Origin: an uncultured Lysobacteraceae bacterium
GTDB taxonomy: Bacteria; Pseudomonadota; Gammaproteobacteria; Xanthomonadales; Xanthomonadaceae
Direction: 5' to 3'
Assembly: GCA_937897645.1 (NCBI GenBank)
Contig: CALCNV010000026.1
Location: 1 to 46,663, forward strand
DNA: 46,663 nucleotides
Shown: piece by piece, positions 16,350-23,425 of the stretch
Layout of the letters: each line of letters opens with the position of its first letter
Position numbering within the stretch: position 1 is the stretch's first letter
Program-made: the position numbers and the translations under genes
The notes under the pieces: model-generated
Told to the model about the DNA's origin: nothing
The model's input: the letters and a program-made list of their open reading frames with translations, nothing else
The model's database searches: none

Positions 16350-17125
16350 ATGCATGGCCCTTGTTGTGGGTAGCGCTGGCGGCCGCGGTGATGATGCTGG
16401 GTGGATGGGCGTGGCAGCGCCGCACTGACAACGCAGGCGTGGTGGACGTGCTGTGGTCAGCCGGCATGGCGGCCAGTGCGGTCTATTACGCGATGGTGTT
16501 GCCGGGAGCGGCCCTGCCCCGCTTGCTGGTGGGTGTGATGGGTGGCCTGTGGGGTGCGCGCCTGGCGCTGCATCTGGCGCGTCGGGTTTTCAGCGAGGAG
16601 GAAGACGGTCGCTACCGCAACCTGCGCAAACGCTGGAATGGCAACCAGCGCAATTTCCTGTTGTTCTTCCTGGCGCAGGCCTTGTTCGTGGTGGTGTTCT
16701 CCCTGCCCTTCTGGATCGCTGCGCACAATCCGGTCGCGGAGTGGACGCCGTGGACCACGCTCGCTGTAGTCATATGGGTGATTGCCGTGGTGGGCGAAAG
16801 CATCGCCGACCGGCAACTGGCCGCGCATCGCGGCAATCCGGCCAACCGCGGCAAGACCTGCCGCAGTGGCCTGTGGCGGTACTCGCGCCATCCGAATTAT
16901 TTCTTTGAATGGCTGCACTGGTTCGCCTATGTATTCCTGGCCGTTGGCCTGGGCACAGGCTGGGTGGCCGCAAGCCTGGTGGGTCCTGCGGTGATGTTGG
17001 CCTTCCTGTATCGCGTCACCGGCATTCCATATACCGAGGCACAGGCGCTACGCACTCGTGGCGAGGATTATGCCGATTACCAGCGCACTACCAGCGCCTT
17101 CATCCCGCTTCCCCCGAAGCACTGA
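16346..17125 (+). CDS. DUF1295 / steroid-5-alpha-reductase-like membrane protein
   Basis: The protein has 259 residues with six or so membrane spans. The C-terminal block SGLWRYSRHPNYFFEWLHWF around residues 175-195 is the cofactor-binding signature shared with steroid 5-alpha-reductases and isoprenylcysteine methyltransferases. DUF1295 members are thought to reduce double bonds or modify lipids using a nicotinamide cofactor. Here it is the eighth gene of the unit and overlaps DUF2878 by ATGA. A role as acyl-chain reductase is plausible, because methyl-branched fatty acids need a reduction after methylation. Confidence 0.85.
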   Translation: MNAWPLLWVALAAAVMMLGGWAWQRRTDNAGVVDVLWSAGMAASAVYYAMVLPGAALPRLLVGVMGGLWGARLALHLARRVFSEEEDGRYRNLRKRWNGNQRNFLLFFLAQALFVVVFSLPFWIAAHNPVAEWTPWTTLAVVIWVIAVVGESIADRQLAAHRGNPANRGKTCRSGLWRYSRHPNYFFEWLHWFAYVFLAVGLGTGWVAASLVGPAVMLAFLYRVTGIPYTEAQALRTRGEDYADYQRTTSAFIPLPPKH

Positions 17126-17139
17126 CTACTGGAAACCCC

Positions 17140-18216
17140 ATGGCCACCACGTTCCCCACCGCGCCGCCGATTCCCCACGCCGAAGAACGCGGCCTGGCCC
17201 GTTGGGCGGAGAGCGGCCACCTGCCCGATTCCGCCCTGCGCCTGGGTATGCGCCGCCTGTGCGCGCAGCGCCTGCGCGATGAGCTGGCAGGCAGCGCGGA
17301 TGAATCGGGTGAACGCCAGCGCGCACGTCTGGATGAGTTGCGCGGCAGCGCGATTGCCATCGAAACCGACGCTGCCAACCGCCAGCATTACGAACTGCCA
17401 CCGGAGTTCTTCCAGCTGTGCCTGGGCAAGCACCTGAAGTACAGCAGCTGCTATTGGGACGAAAGCACCCACAATCTTGCGGCAGCCGAAGCGCGCATGC
17501 TGGCGCTGTACGCCGACCGCGCCGAGCTGGCCGATGGCCAGCGCATCCTGGAGCTGGGTTGCGGCTGGGGTTCGCTGACCTTGTGGATGGCGGAGAAATT
17601 CCCGAACGCCCGCATCACGGCAGTGTCGAATTCACGGCCGCAGCGTGAATACATCGAAGCACGCTGCCGTGAACGCGCCATCTTCAACGTGCAGGTCATC
17701 ACCCACGACGTCAATACGCTTGAACTGGAAGAAGAATCCCTCGACCGCGTGGTGTCGATCGAGATGTTCGAGCACATGCGCAACTACCAGCAGTTGATGG
17801 CGCGCATCGGGCGCTGGCTGGTGCCGGGCGGCAAGCTGTTCGTGCACATTTTCTGCCACCGCGACCTGCTGTATCCGTTCGAGGTCGAAGGCGAGGACAA
17901 CTGGATGGGCCGGCACTTCTTCACCGGCGGACTGATGCCGGCGGCGGATACCTTGCTGCATTTTCAGGATGACCTGTCCATCGAGCAGCGCTGGCTGCTG
18001 TCAGGCGAGCACTATGAGAAGACCGCCAATGCCTGGCTGCAGAACCACGACAACAACCAGAAGGCGATACTGGAACTGATGCAGGCGACCTATGGCAAGC
18101 AGCAGGCCAAAGTGTGGAACCAGCGCTGGCGCATGTTCTGGATGGCATGCGCGGAACTGTTCGGCTACGACGAAGGCAAGGAATGGCGGGTCGCGCACTA
18201 TCGCTTTCGTCGCTGA
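17140..18216 (+). CDS. second CFA-type SAM-dependent methyltransferase
   Basis: The 358-residue protein lacks the long lipid-docking N-terminus of classical cyclopropane synthases. It has HYELPPEFFQLCLGKHLKYS around 82-101, SAM motif ILELGCGWGSLTLW near 137-150, and SIEMFEHMRNY in place of the glutamate-bearing segment. The C-terminal half (FFTGGLMPAADTLLHFQDDL) matches the group of CFA-like methyltransferases related to plant coclaurine N-methyltransferase. It is only 14 bp after DUF1295, so it closes the operon. Having two different CFA-type enzymes in one unit suggests sequential methylations of one acyl chain. It converges on the Fap-like locus 15 bp away. Confidence 0.88.
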   Translation: MATTFPTAPPIPHAEERGLARWAESGHLPDSALRLGMRRLCAQRLRDELAGSADESGERQRARLDELRGSAIAIETDAANRQHYELPPEFFQLCLGKHLKYSSCYWDESTHNLAAAEARMLALYADRAELADGQRILELGCGWGSLTLWMAEKFPNARITAVSNSRPQREYIEARCRERAIFNVQVITHDVNTLELEEESLDRVVSIEMFEHMRNYQQLMARIGRWLVPGGKLFVHIFCHRDLLYPFEVEGEDNWMGRHFFTGGLMPAADTLLHFQDDLSIEQRWLLSGEHYEKTANAWLQNHDNNQKAILELMQATYGKQQAKVWNQRWRMFWMACAELFGYDEGKEWRVAHYRFRR

Positions 18217-18231
18217 CCTGCATGCGCCAGA

Positions 18232-19584
18232 TCAGAAGCTGATCGGTACGCGCATGGTGAATGTCACGTCCGGAGTGTCACGGGTCACGCCTACGCCCAA
18301 AGCGAAATTCAGCGAGGTCTTTGGAGTCAGCCGGTAGGTTGCACCCAATAGCAGGGTGCCTAGGGTGAGGCGCACGCCGCCGGCGACATACTCGCCGTTC
18401 TGCTTGGTCTTGCCGACGATGCTCTGGTCATAACCAATGCTGATGGCGGCCTTTTCGTTGAGTGAAAGGCCCATGCCCACGTTGAAGCCGAGGATGTCCC
18501 CCGCCTCGATGTCGCCCAGTTCCTCGCGCTCGCCGTTGATTAGCGTGCGCGATACATTCTTGCGCTTGAAGTTGTGCAGGTAGCTGAAACTGCCGAAGAA
18601 CACCACCGGGTCGGAGGGAAACAGCCAGGTAATGCCGGGTTGGATGGCGTCGAAGCCGCTTCCGGTAGGCAGTTCCAGTGGCAAGCCGGTGCCCGTGGTA
18701 TTGCCGATGCAGCGGGTCACGCAATCGGTGGTGACGTCGAACAGGTCCCTGCCGGTGCGGCTCTTGTAGCGCAGCCAGCCGATGTAGAACGCTTTGTCCG
18801 GACCGCCCTGGTTGATCTGGTAGCGTGCGGTCAACTCCGCATCGCCGAGTCCATTTCCGCTCGCATTGAATACGTTGTCCTGCGCGGCGCCAGTGAATAT
18901 TTCACGGCTTACCGTATCGCCGTTGACATAGACATAGGGAACTTTTGCCTCCAGTTCCCAGCGATTGCTCAAGCCATAGCGCGCGGTCAGCGTCGCGACT
19001 GCCGTGGTGGTCTTGACCTGGCGAACATCGATCAGGCCGATCAGCAATGCAGGGATGATGGTGTAACCCACCAGCGCGACGCGATCATTGGCCGAGTAGC
19101 CGTACTGCAGGCTGGGTTCAAGGGTGAAACTTCCCTTTGGCGTCAACACGCCGGGCTGGTCGAAGATCTGCGCCACTTCGGGCGGCCGCGAATTGGACGC
19201 AGGCGGCTCGCCCACTGGCGTCCAGCTATCGTCGGCCCGGCTGTCGTGCGCGGTGCCGGCTTTGGCTGGAGCCTGCTGTACCAGTGCCTGCGACGACAGC
19301 GATGGCACCAATGCCGGCGCAGGTGCGCCTTTCGCGCGCGCATCGGCCAACAACTCTTCGTTGAGTGCCTGCTGCAGTCGTGCCAGGTTGTTTTGCTGCG
19401 CTTCCAGGATCTTGCGCATCTCCTCCATCTGGCGGGTCTGCTGGTTGATCTGCATCTGCAGCGCATCCAGCTGGTTCTCCGCAGGCGCGGTTACCGCGAT
19501 TTCCTGTGCATCAGCCTGGACGGCGGCGCCCATGCCAAGCACGGGAACCAATGGCGTGAACAAGAGCGATGGCTTCCGTTTCAT
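18232..19584 (-). CDS. outer-membrane barrel with N-terminal coiled coil (FapF-like)
   Basis: The protein has 450 residues: a signal peptide, a coiled-coil stretch at about 36-80 rich in Q and E (QINQQTRQMEEMRKILEAQQ), a Pro/Ala linker, and a C-terminal region of alternating beta strands ending in MRVPISF with a terminal phenylalanine, as in outer-membrane proteins. This layout is that of FapF, the pore that exports functional-amyloid subunits in Pseudomonas. A CVTRC pair in a loop could form a disulfide. It is the last gene of a five-gene minus-strand locus that also has a C39 protease and secreted subunits, supporting an export role. Family identity is inferred from architecture. Confidence 0.72.
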   Translation of the reverse strand: MKRKPSLLFTPLVPVLGMGAAVQADAQEIAVTAPAENQLDALQMQINQQTRQMEEMRKILEAQQNNLARLQQALNEELLADARAKGAPAPALVPSLSSQALVQQAPAKAGTAHDSRADDSWTPVGEPPASNSRPPEVAQIFDQPGVLTPKGSFTLEPSLQYGYSANDRVALVGYTIIPALLIGLIDVRQVKTTTAVATLTARYGLSNRWELEAKVPYVYVNGDTVSREIFTGAAQDNVFNASGNGLGDAELTARYQINQGGPDKAFYIGWLRYKSRTGRDLFDVTTDCVTRCIGNTTGTGLPLELPTGSGFDAIQPGITWLFPSDPVVFFGSFSYLHNFKRKNVSRTLINGEREELGDIEAGDILGFNVGMGLSLNEKAAISIGYDQSIVGKTKQNGEYVAGGVRLTLGTLLLGATYRLTPKTSLNFALGVGVTRDTPDVTFTMRVPISF

Positions 19585-19608
19585 CTCGGTTCCTTCGGCT
19601 GTATGGGT

Positions 19609-20121
19609 TCAAGGTCCGCCAGGTGCGTTCAGCAATGCGCTCTGCAATGCGTCGTAGGTGTTCATTTCCTGCAACATGCCAAGCGTGTCTACGCCTACGT
19701 CCAGCGTGGTGATGGCCTGGATGTCCTGCCCATCCAGCGTGTTCTGGATCACCAGCCCGTTGCCCATGCCGGCTGCATCAAAGGTATTGCCCTCGCCTAC
19801 GCGCACCACCATGCCTTCGTTCATGGCAGCCAGTGCCTTGGCCTGCTCGGCGTTTATCTGGCTGACGTCGGCAATGTGCAAGCTGGCGCTGGCAACGAGT
19901 GCGCCATTGACATACACCGCGCGCTCGATTCCAAACGAAAGTGAAAGTCCCGATGGCATTTGCATGCCGCCGCGCATCTGCAGCAGGCGTTCCGGATCTA
20001 TGGGTGTCCAGTCGTTGCGCGACGGAACTTCTTGCGTGTGTTCCTGAGCCAACGCATCAAGCGAGACAGGCAGGCCAATGAAAATTGCAATGACTGCCAG
20101 CGATGGTCTGAATGTGTTCAT
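19609..20121 (-). CDS. small exported protein, FapE-like candidate
   Basis: The protein has 170 residues with a signal peptide ending near DALAQEH. After SGLSLSFGIERAVYVNGALV comes a region ending with GNGLVIQNTLDGQDIQAITT and LDVGVDTLGMLQEMNTYDAL. The IQN-x-x-x-G-x-x-IQ-x-x-T pattern resembles the tail of the other two secreted proteins of the locus. Its place between the C39 protease and the barrel gene is that of fapE in the Fap operon. It could be a minor fibre component or export adaptor. No catalytic residues are visible. The gene lies 3 bp after the protease gene and 24 bp before the barrel gene. Confidence 0.65.
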   Translation of the reverse strand: MNTFRPSLAVIAIFIGLPVSLDALAQEHTQEVPSRNDWTPIDPERLLQMRGGMQMPSGLSLSFGIERAVYVNGALVASASLHIADVSQINAEQAKALAAMNEGMVVRVGEGNTFDAAGMGNGLVIQNTLDGQDIQAITTLDVGVDTLGMLQEMNTYDALQSALLNAPGGP

Positions 20122-20124
20122 GCG

Positions 20125-20817
20125 TCAGATGTCCCCAGGCCCGCGCTTGGGCATGGTGATGTTGCGCAAGCCTTCGCGCTGGATGCCCATGTCAAGCGGC
20201 GCGGGCGGAGCCGTGCTCCAGTCGGTCGGATGGTTGAAGCGCGCCATCTCGCGCCGGTTGTGGATGACGAAAAGAACCCCGTTGTCCCAGAGTTCCTGGA
20301 AGCGCGTGAGCGGCATCGCGCGCGTGCCGCGTGCCGGGTCGCCCAGCAACACGCGCCCATTGCGCAATCCCTTGACCACGACGAAATGGCGATAACCGCG
20401 ATCATTCAGTAGGACGATTGCCGGTACGCCCTCCTCGGCGAGCTTCTCTATGGGAAGTTCAAAGCCATCCGCTTCGAATCCCTTCGACTGCAGGTAGCGA
20501 CGCATGTCGAGCAAGGAGAAGCCTTCCTTGCGTATCTTGGCTTGATCCCCGTGCGCATACATCTTCACGAACACCTGTTCCTCATTCACAGGCAGTCCGT
20601 ACTGATGGGTCAGCAAGGTCGCGGTAGCCGCGGACCCACAGCTGAAATCATAGTGCTGCGGCACGGTGGTCTTGAACCGCGCTTCTTTCAAACTGGTGAC
20701 GCCCAGGTTGAAACTGCCGCCGTGCGGAACCCGCACGGCGACCTCGCTGGCCTGCAGCGGAACGGCAACTGCCGCCGACAGCACGACGCCTCCTATCTGT
20801 GATGCAAGCCAATTCAT
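20125..20817 (-). CDS. periplasmic C39-family cysteine protease (FapD-like)
   Basis: The protein has 230 residues with an N-terminal signal-like segment. The C39 peptidase core has catalytic C60 in QHYDFSCGSAATATLL, H144 in DRGYRHFVVVKG and D160 in VLLGDPARG. It lacks the membrane and ABC domains of bacteriocin exporters, so it works as a stand-alone periplasmic protease, as FapD does in the functional-amyloid system. It probably trims a component of the secretion pathway or the secreted subunits. The start overlaps the preceding gene's stop (TCAT at 20814-20817 on the plus strand), so it is coupled to that gene. Confidence 0.85.
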   Translation of the reverse strand: MNWLASQIGGVVLSAAVAVPLQASEVAVRVPHGGSFNLGVTSLKEARFKTTVPQHYDFSCGSAATATLLTHQYGLPVNEEQVFVKMYAHGDQAKIRKEGFSLLDMRRYLQSKGFEADGFELPIEKLAEEGVPAIVLLNDRGYRHFVVVKGLRNGRVLLGDPARGTRAMPLTRFQELWDNGVLFVIHNRREMARFNHPTDWSTAPPAPLDMGIQREGLRNITMPKRGPGDI

Positions 20818-21260
20818 GGCGTCGGTGCCACGAACTGTATGTTGACTACCATGCCGTTCTGGATCAGCACGTTGCTGCCCGTATTCTGGATGACGGTGTT
20901 GATGCCGGTGGCATTGGCAAATGCCCCATCACTGATGGAGTTCGAACCACTGACCACGTGGTCAGCGGTATTGCCGTCGACAGTCCCGTCGATCACCACG
21001 TCGTTCTCGACCGTGCTGTCTCCACCGCGCAATCGGCCAAGCAGCGAGATATCGACGGCAGTCCCGATGCCGTCGATATCACCGCGCCGTTCATCGACTG
21101 CCTTGTCCTGCGCTTGTCGCGCTATTGGCAGGGTAGAGGCGACGGGCATAGTGAACAGCAGGCCGGCGTCATGCCCCTGTGCAGACGCCGTGCTGCTCGC
21201 GATGCAACTCCCTGTCGCTGCCATGCAAGCCAAATAGAACATGATGCGATTGCTGCCCAT
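20814..21260 (-). CDS. exported Fap-like subunit
   Basis: The protein has 148 residues. After a signal peptide (FYLACMAATGSCIASSTASA) and a linker, it ends with repetitive beta-prone sequence: GGDSTVENDVVIDGTVDGNT, ADHVVSGSNSISDGAFANAT and a closing INTVIQNTGSNVLIQNGMVV block. Asparagine/glycine-spaced valines and 'NTGSN-IQN' motifs are those of amyloid-type subunits such as FapB and curli proteins. The start at 21260 is chosen for the signal peptide; the frame extends upstream to 21350. It is probably a nucleator or minor fibre protein. The gene precedes the protease with a 4-base overlap. Confidence 0.68.
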   Translation of the reverse strand: MGSNRIMFYLACMAATGSCIASSTASAQGHDAGLLFTMPVASTLPIARQAQDKAVDERRGDIDGIGTAVDISLLGRLRGGDSTVENDVVIDGTVDGNTADHVVSGSNSISDGAFANATGINTVIQNTGSNVLIQNGMVVNIQFVAPTP

Positions 21261-21363
21261 GTTGGTTCTCCATGTCCTGTGCACGTCCCTGCCGTCCCTC
21301 CAGGAATGGCAGGGTGCGTGATGCGCCAGGTCTGTACCGACCTGACGCATCGTTGCGAAACGC

Positions 21364-22728
21364 TTACGGACCGCCTACGGTCAGGTTGGCCTGCACGGTG
21401 ATGCCTTGCTGGATCAGCGAAGCAAAGCCGCTGTTCTGCGCAGCCACCATGATGCCGGCCGCGGATTGGCCAACGCTGGTCATGTTGTTGGACATGTCGA
21501 AGGCGCCCGCATCGTTGGCAACCGATCCACCACTGCCACCGGCACCGCCGGTTGCGCCGTTGCCGACACCGCCGTTGCCGACGCCGCCGTTGCCGACGCC
21601 GCCGTTGCCATCACCGCCGACGCCACCTTCTGCGCCCACTGCGCCTTCTGCACCGTCTCCTGCAAGTGCATCGCCGTTGGTTGCGCTGGAGGAAGAATCA
21701 CCGTTGGTGGCATCACCGTTGCTGGCCGAGCCACCTTCGCCGCCGGCACCCGCGGTGCTGGCTAGGTCGCCGCTGTTGCCGCCGGTGGCCGTGCCTGCGC
21801 CGCCTGTGCTGGTTGCGGAACCCGAACTGCCCGCACCGCCTGTTGCCGCGCCGGAGTCGCTGCTGGCAGTCGCCGAGCCTGCACTGCCATCACCGCCGGT
21901 TCCCGTGGCATCGCCACTGGTGCCGCTGCCTGCGCCACGTTCGCGCACCCAACCACTCTGGCCGCCGCCATCACCACCACCGGCTGCGCTCATTGCGCCC
22001 GTGTCACCACTGTCGCTGTCGCCATCGCCCCCCTCCGCCGAACTGATCGCGCCGGCATGTCCACCGTAACCGCCGGCATCGCCGCCGCTGCCCGAACGGT
22101 TGTGGCTTGAATCACCACCGCTTCCGCCCCTGCCTGCATCCGCGTCGCCGATGTAGGCGCCACCATTGCTGGAATCACCGGCCGACGCACTGCCATTGTT
22201 GGCGTCACCACCGCTACCGCCGTTGCCACCGTCGCCGCCATCACCGCCGTTGCCGCCGCTGCCGTCACCCCCGTTACCAGCACCGCCGTAGCCCTTGCCG
22301 CCGTAGCCTGCGCCACCCTTGCCGCCGTTGCCGCCATCGGCATCACCCCAGTTATTCGCCACATTGCCGACGTCATGGACGCTTACGTCGGTGACGTAGC
22401 CATTGAGCTTGGTGGTTGCGATGGCCTTGCTGTGGTTGAAGGCGTTGGTGAAAGTTGCCGTGGCCGTTCCGTTGTTGTTGGCAGCGGCGGTGCCGTAGCC
22501 ATCCGCATCCGCTTCGCCTTTGGCGATGTTTTGCGTATTCGTGCTGTTATCGCTGTTATCACTGTTGTCGCTGTTATTGCTGTTGTCTGTATCCGTGCTG
22601 CTGTCGTCGACTGCGATCTGGAGGTTATGTCCGGGTCCGTTCTCTGTATTTTCCGCGGCAAATGCCTGGTTGCCCAATCCCAGCACAAGCAGGATCGCCG
22701 ATGCGATCAAGGTTTTGCGTGTGGTCAT
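21364..22728 (-). CDS. glycine-rich secreted protein, candidate main fibre subunit
   Basis: The protein has 454 residues. A signal peptide (1-24) is followed by an Asp/Asn/Ser repeat at 46-64 (DNSNNSDNSDNSDNS-type), a short conserved segment (FTNAFNHSKAIATTKLNGYV) and a 300-residue low-complexity region made almost only of G, D, S, N, A and T. The last 45 residues (MTSVGQSAAGIMVAAQNSGF, SLIQQGITVQANLTVGGP) are beta-prone and resemble the tail of the neighbouring subunit. AGGAGAAAGG before ATG 22728 sets the start. It heads the locus and is likely the most abundant secreted product. It could form a fibre, a surface layer or a calcium-binding matrix. Confidence 0.75.
   Translation of the reverse strand: MTTRKTLIASAILLVLGLGNQAFAAENTENGPGHNLQIAVDDSSTDTDNSNNSDNSDNSDNSTNTQNIAKGEADADGYGTAAANNNGTATATFTNAFNHSKAIATTKLNGYVTDVSVHDVGNVANNWGDADGGNGGKGGAGYGGKGYGGAGNGGDGSGGNGGDGGDGGNGGSGGDANNGSASAGDSSNGGAYIGDADAGRGGSGGDSSHNRSGSGGDAGGYGGHAGAISSAEGGDGDSDSGDTGAMSAAGGGDGGGQSGWVRERGAGSGTSGDATGTGGDGSAGSATASSDSGAATGGAGSSGSATSTGGAGTATGGNSGDLASTAGAGGEGGSASNGDATNGDSSSSATNGDALAGDGAEGAVGAEGGVGGDGNGGVGNGGVGNGGVGNGATGGAGGSGGSVANDAGAFDMSNNMTSVGQSAAGIMVAAQNSGFASLIQQGITVQANLTVGGP
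21556..21615 (-). repeat. 15-bp tandem repeat in the glycine-rich gene
   Basis: Four near-identical 15-bp units GCCGTTGCCGACGCC run head to tail (21556, 21571, 21586 and 21601), encoding repeated GVGNG. Only the first and last differ, by one or a few bases. In-frame repeat expansion or loss could change the protein length. Confidence 0.85.
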
Positions 22729-22857
22729 TTCCTTTCTCCTGCACGTACGCCTGATACCCAGGGGAGGCACCAGATAAGCGACGTGCGCGCACTGTTACGC
22801 GCGGAATTGTTAGGTCTGCGCGAGTTCTGTGTGAAGGAAAAAGCCAGGGATATTGCG

Positions 22858-22886
22858 AATAAATTACAAACGCCGTGTATCAGCAA
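22858..22886 (-). promoter_or_regulatory. possible sigma-70 promoter of the Fap-like locus
   Basis: Read on the minus strand, TTGCTG and TTTATT are separated by 17 bases in an AT-rich part of the 292-bp gap upstream of the glycine-rich gene. The match is modest. The rest of the gap (22729-23020) shows a GCGCGCACTGTTACGCGCG near-palindrome around 22785-22803 and nothing else recognisable. Confidence 0.3.
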
Positions 22887-23020
22887 TTACACGCTAGTCG
22901 CCGCCAGAACGCAGCATGCATTCCATGCAGGACATCCTGCGCGAATATTCCCAAGTCATGTTCTTGAATACGGGAAAATGCAAATTAACAAAGTCATCAC
23001 GTCGATGCCGTCGCGAATTT

Positions 23021-23425
23021 CTACAAAATTCCCGTCGGCCAGAGTAAACGACCGGCGCGCCAGCCCAACATCACTGCCAGCAAGCCAAGGCTGACATGCA
23101 GGGAGACCACGAGTGCAAGCCATCCCCAGCGTTCGGCGCGTGCAAGATGCAGTAAATCCAGGCCGAAAGCGGAAAACGTGGTCAGGCCACCCAGCAGGCC
23201 GGTAAGTAACAGTGCGCGCCAGAGTCCGCTGTCGTCACGTTGGCTGACCCACACCAGCAACAGTCCAGCGGCGAAACATCCGGCGACGTTCACGGCCAAG
23301 GTGGAATACGCAAACGGATGTTGTTCGGAGCGCGGTAGCAGCAGGTTGACGCCATGACGCAGCAAGGCACCCGTTGCACCACCCACGGCGACGGCAAGTG
23401 CCTGCAACAGCCCGGGGCTGATCAT
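23021..23425 (-). CDS. crcB: fluoride ion channel CrcB/FluC
   Basis: The protein has 134 residues with four hydrophobic helices. It shows the family marks: GGATGALLRHGVN in helix 1, TLAVNVAGCFAAGLLL in helix 2 and LTGLLGGLTTFSAFGLDLLH in helix 3, which carries the broken TTFS helix lining the fluoride pore. It works as an antiparallel dimer in the inner membrane and lets fluoride leave the cell. Its ATG overlaps the TGA of rarA, so the two are co-translated. No fluoride riboswitch is evident upstream, because the gene is inside an operon. Confidence 0.93.
   Translation of the reverse strand: MISPGLLQALAVAVGGATGALLRHGVNLLLPRSEQHPFAYSTLAVNVAGCFAAGLLLVWVSQRDDSGLWRALLLTGLLGGLTTFSAFGLDLLHLARAERWGWLALVVSLHVSLGLLAVMLGWRAGRLLWPTGIL

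Noticed and set aside
21556..21615. CRISPR-like array in the glycine-rich gene
   Set aside because: Units are contiguous 15-mers without spacers, in frame with a secreted protein, so they are coding tandem repeats.
22107..22394. histidine/arginine-rich ORFs antisense to the glycine-rich gene
   Set aside because: These arise from reading GGN-type codons in reverse (CCN/CGN/CAC) and have no start signals; the glycine-rich frame has a signal peptide and a good ribosome site.
22729..23020. fluoride riboswitch near crcB
   Set aside because: crcB is the last gene of a minus-strand operon that begins upstream of rarA; the adjacent gap is downstream of its stop and shows no riboswitch fold I can recognise.
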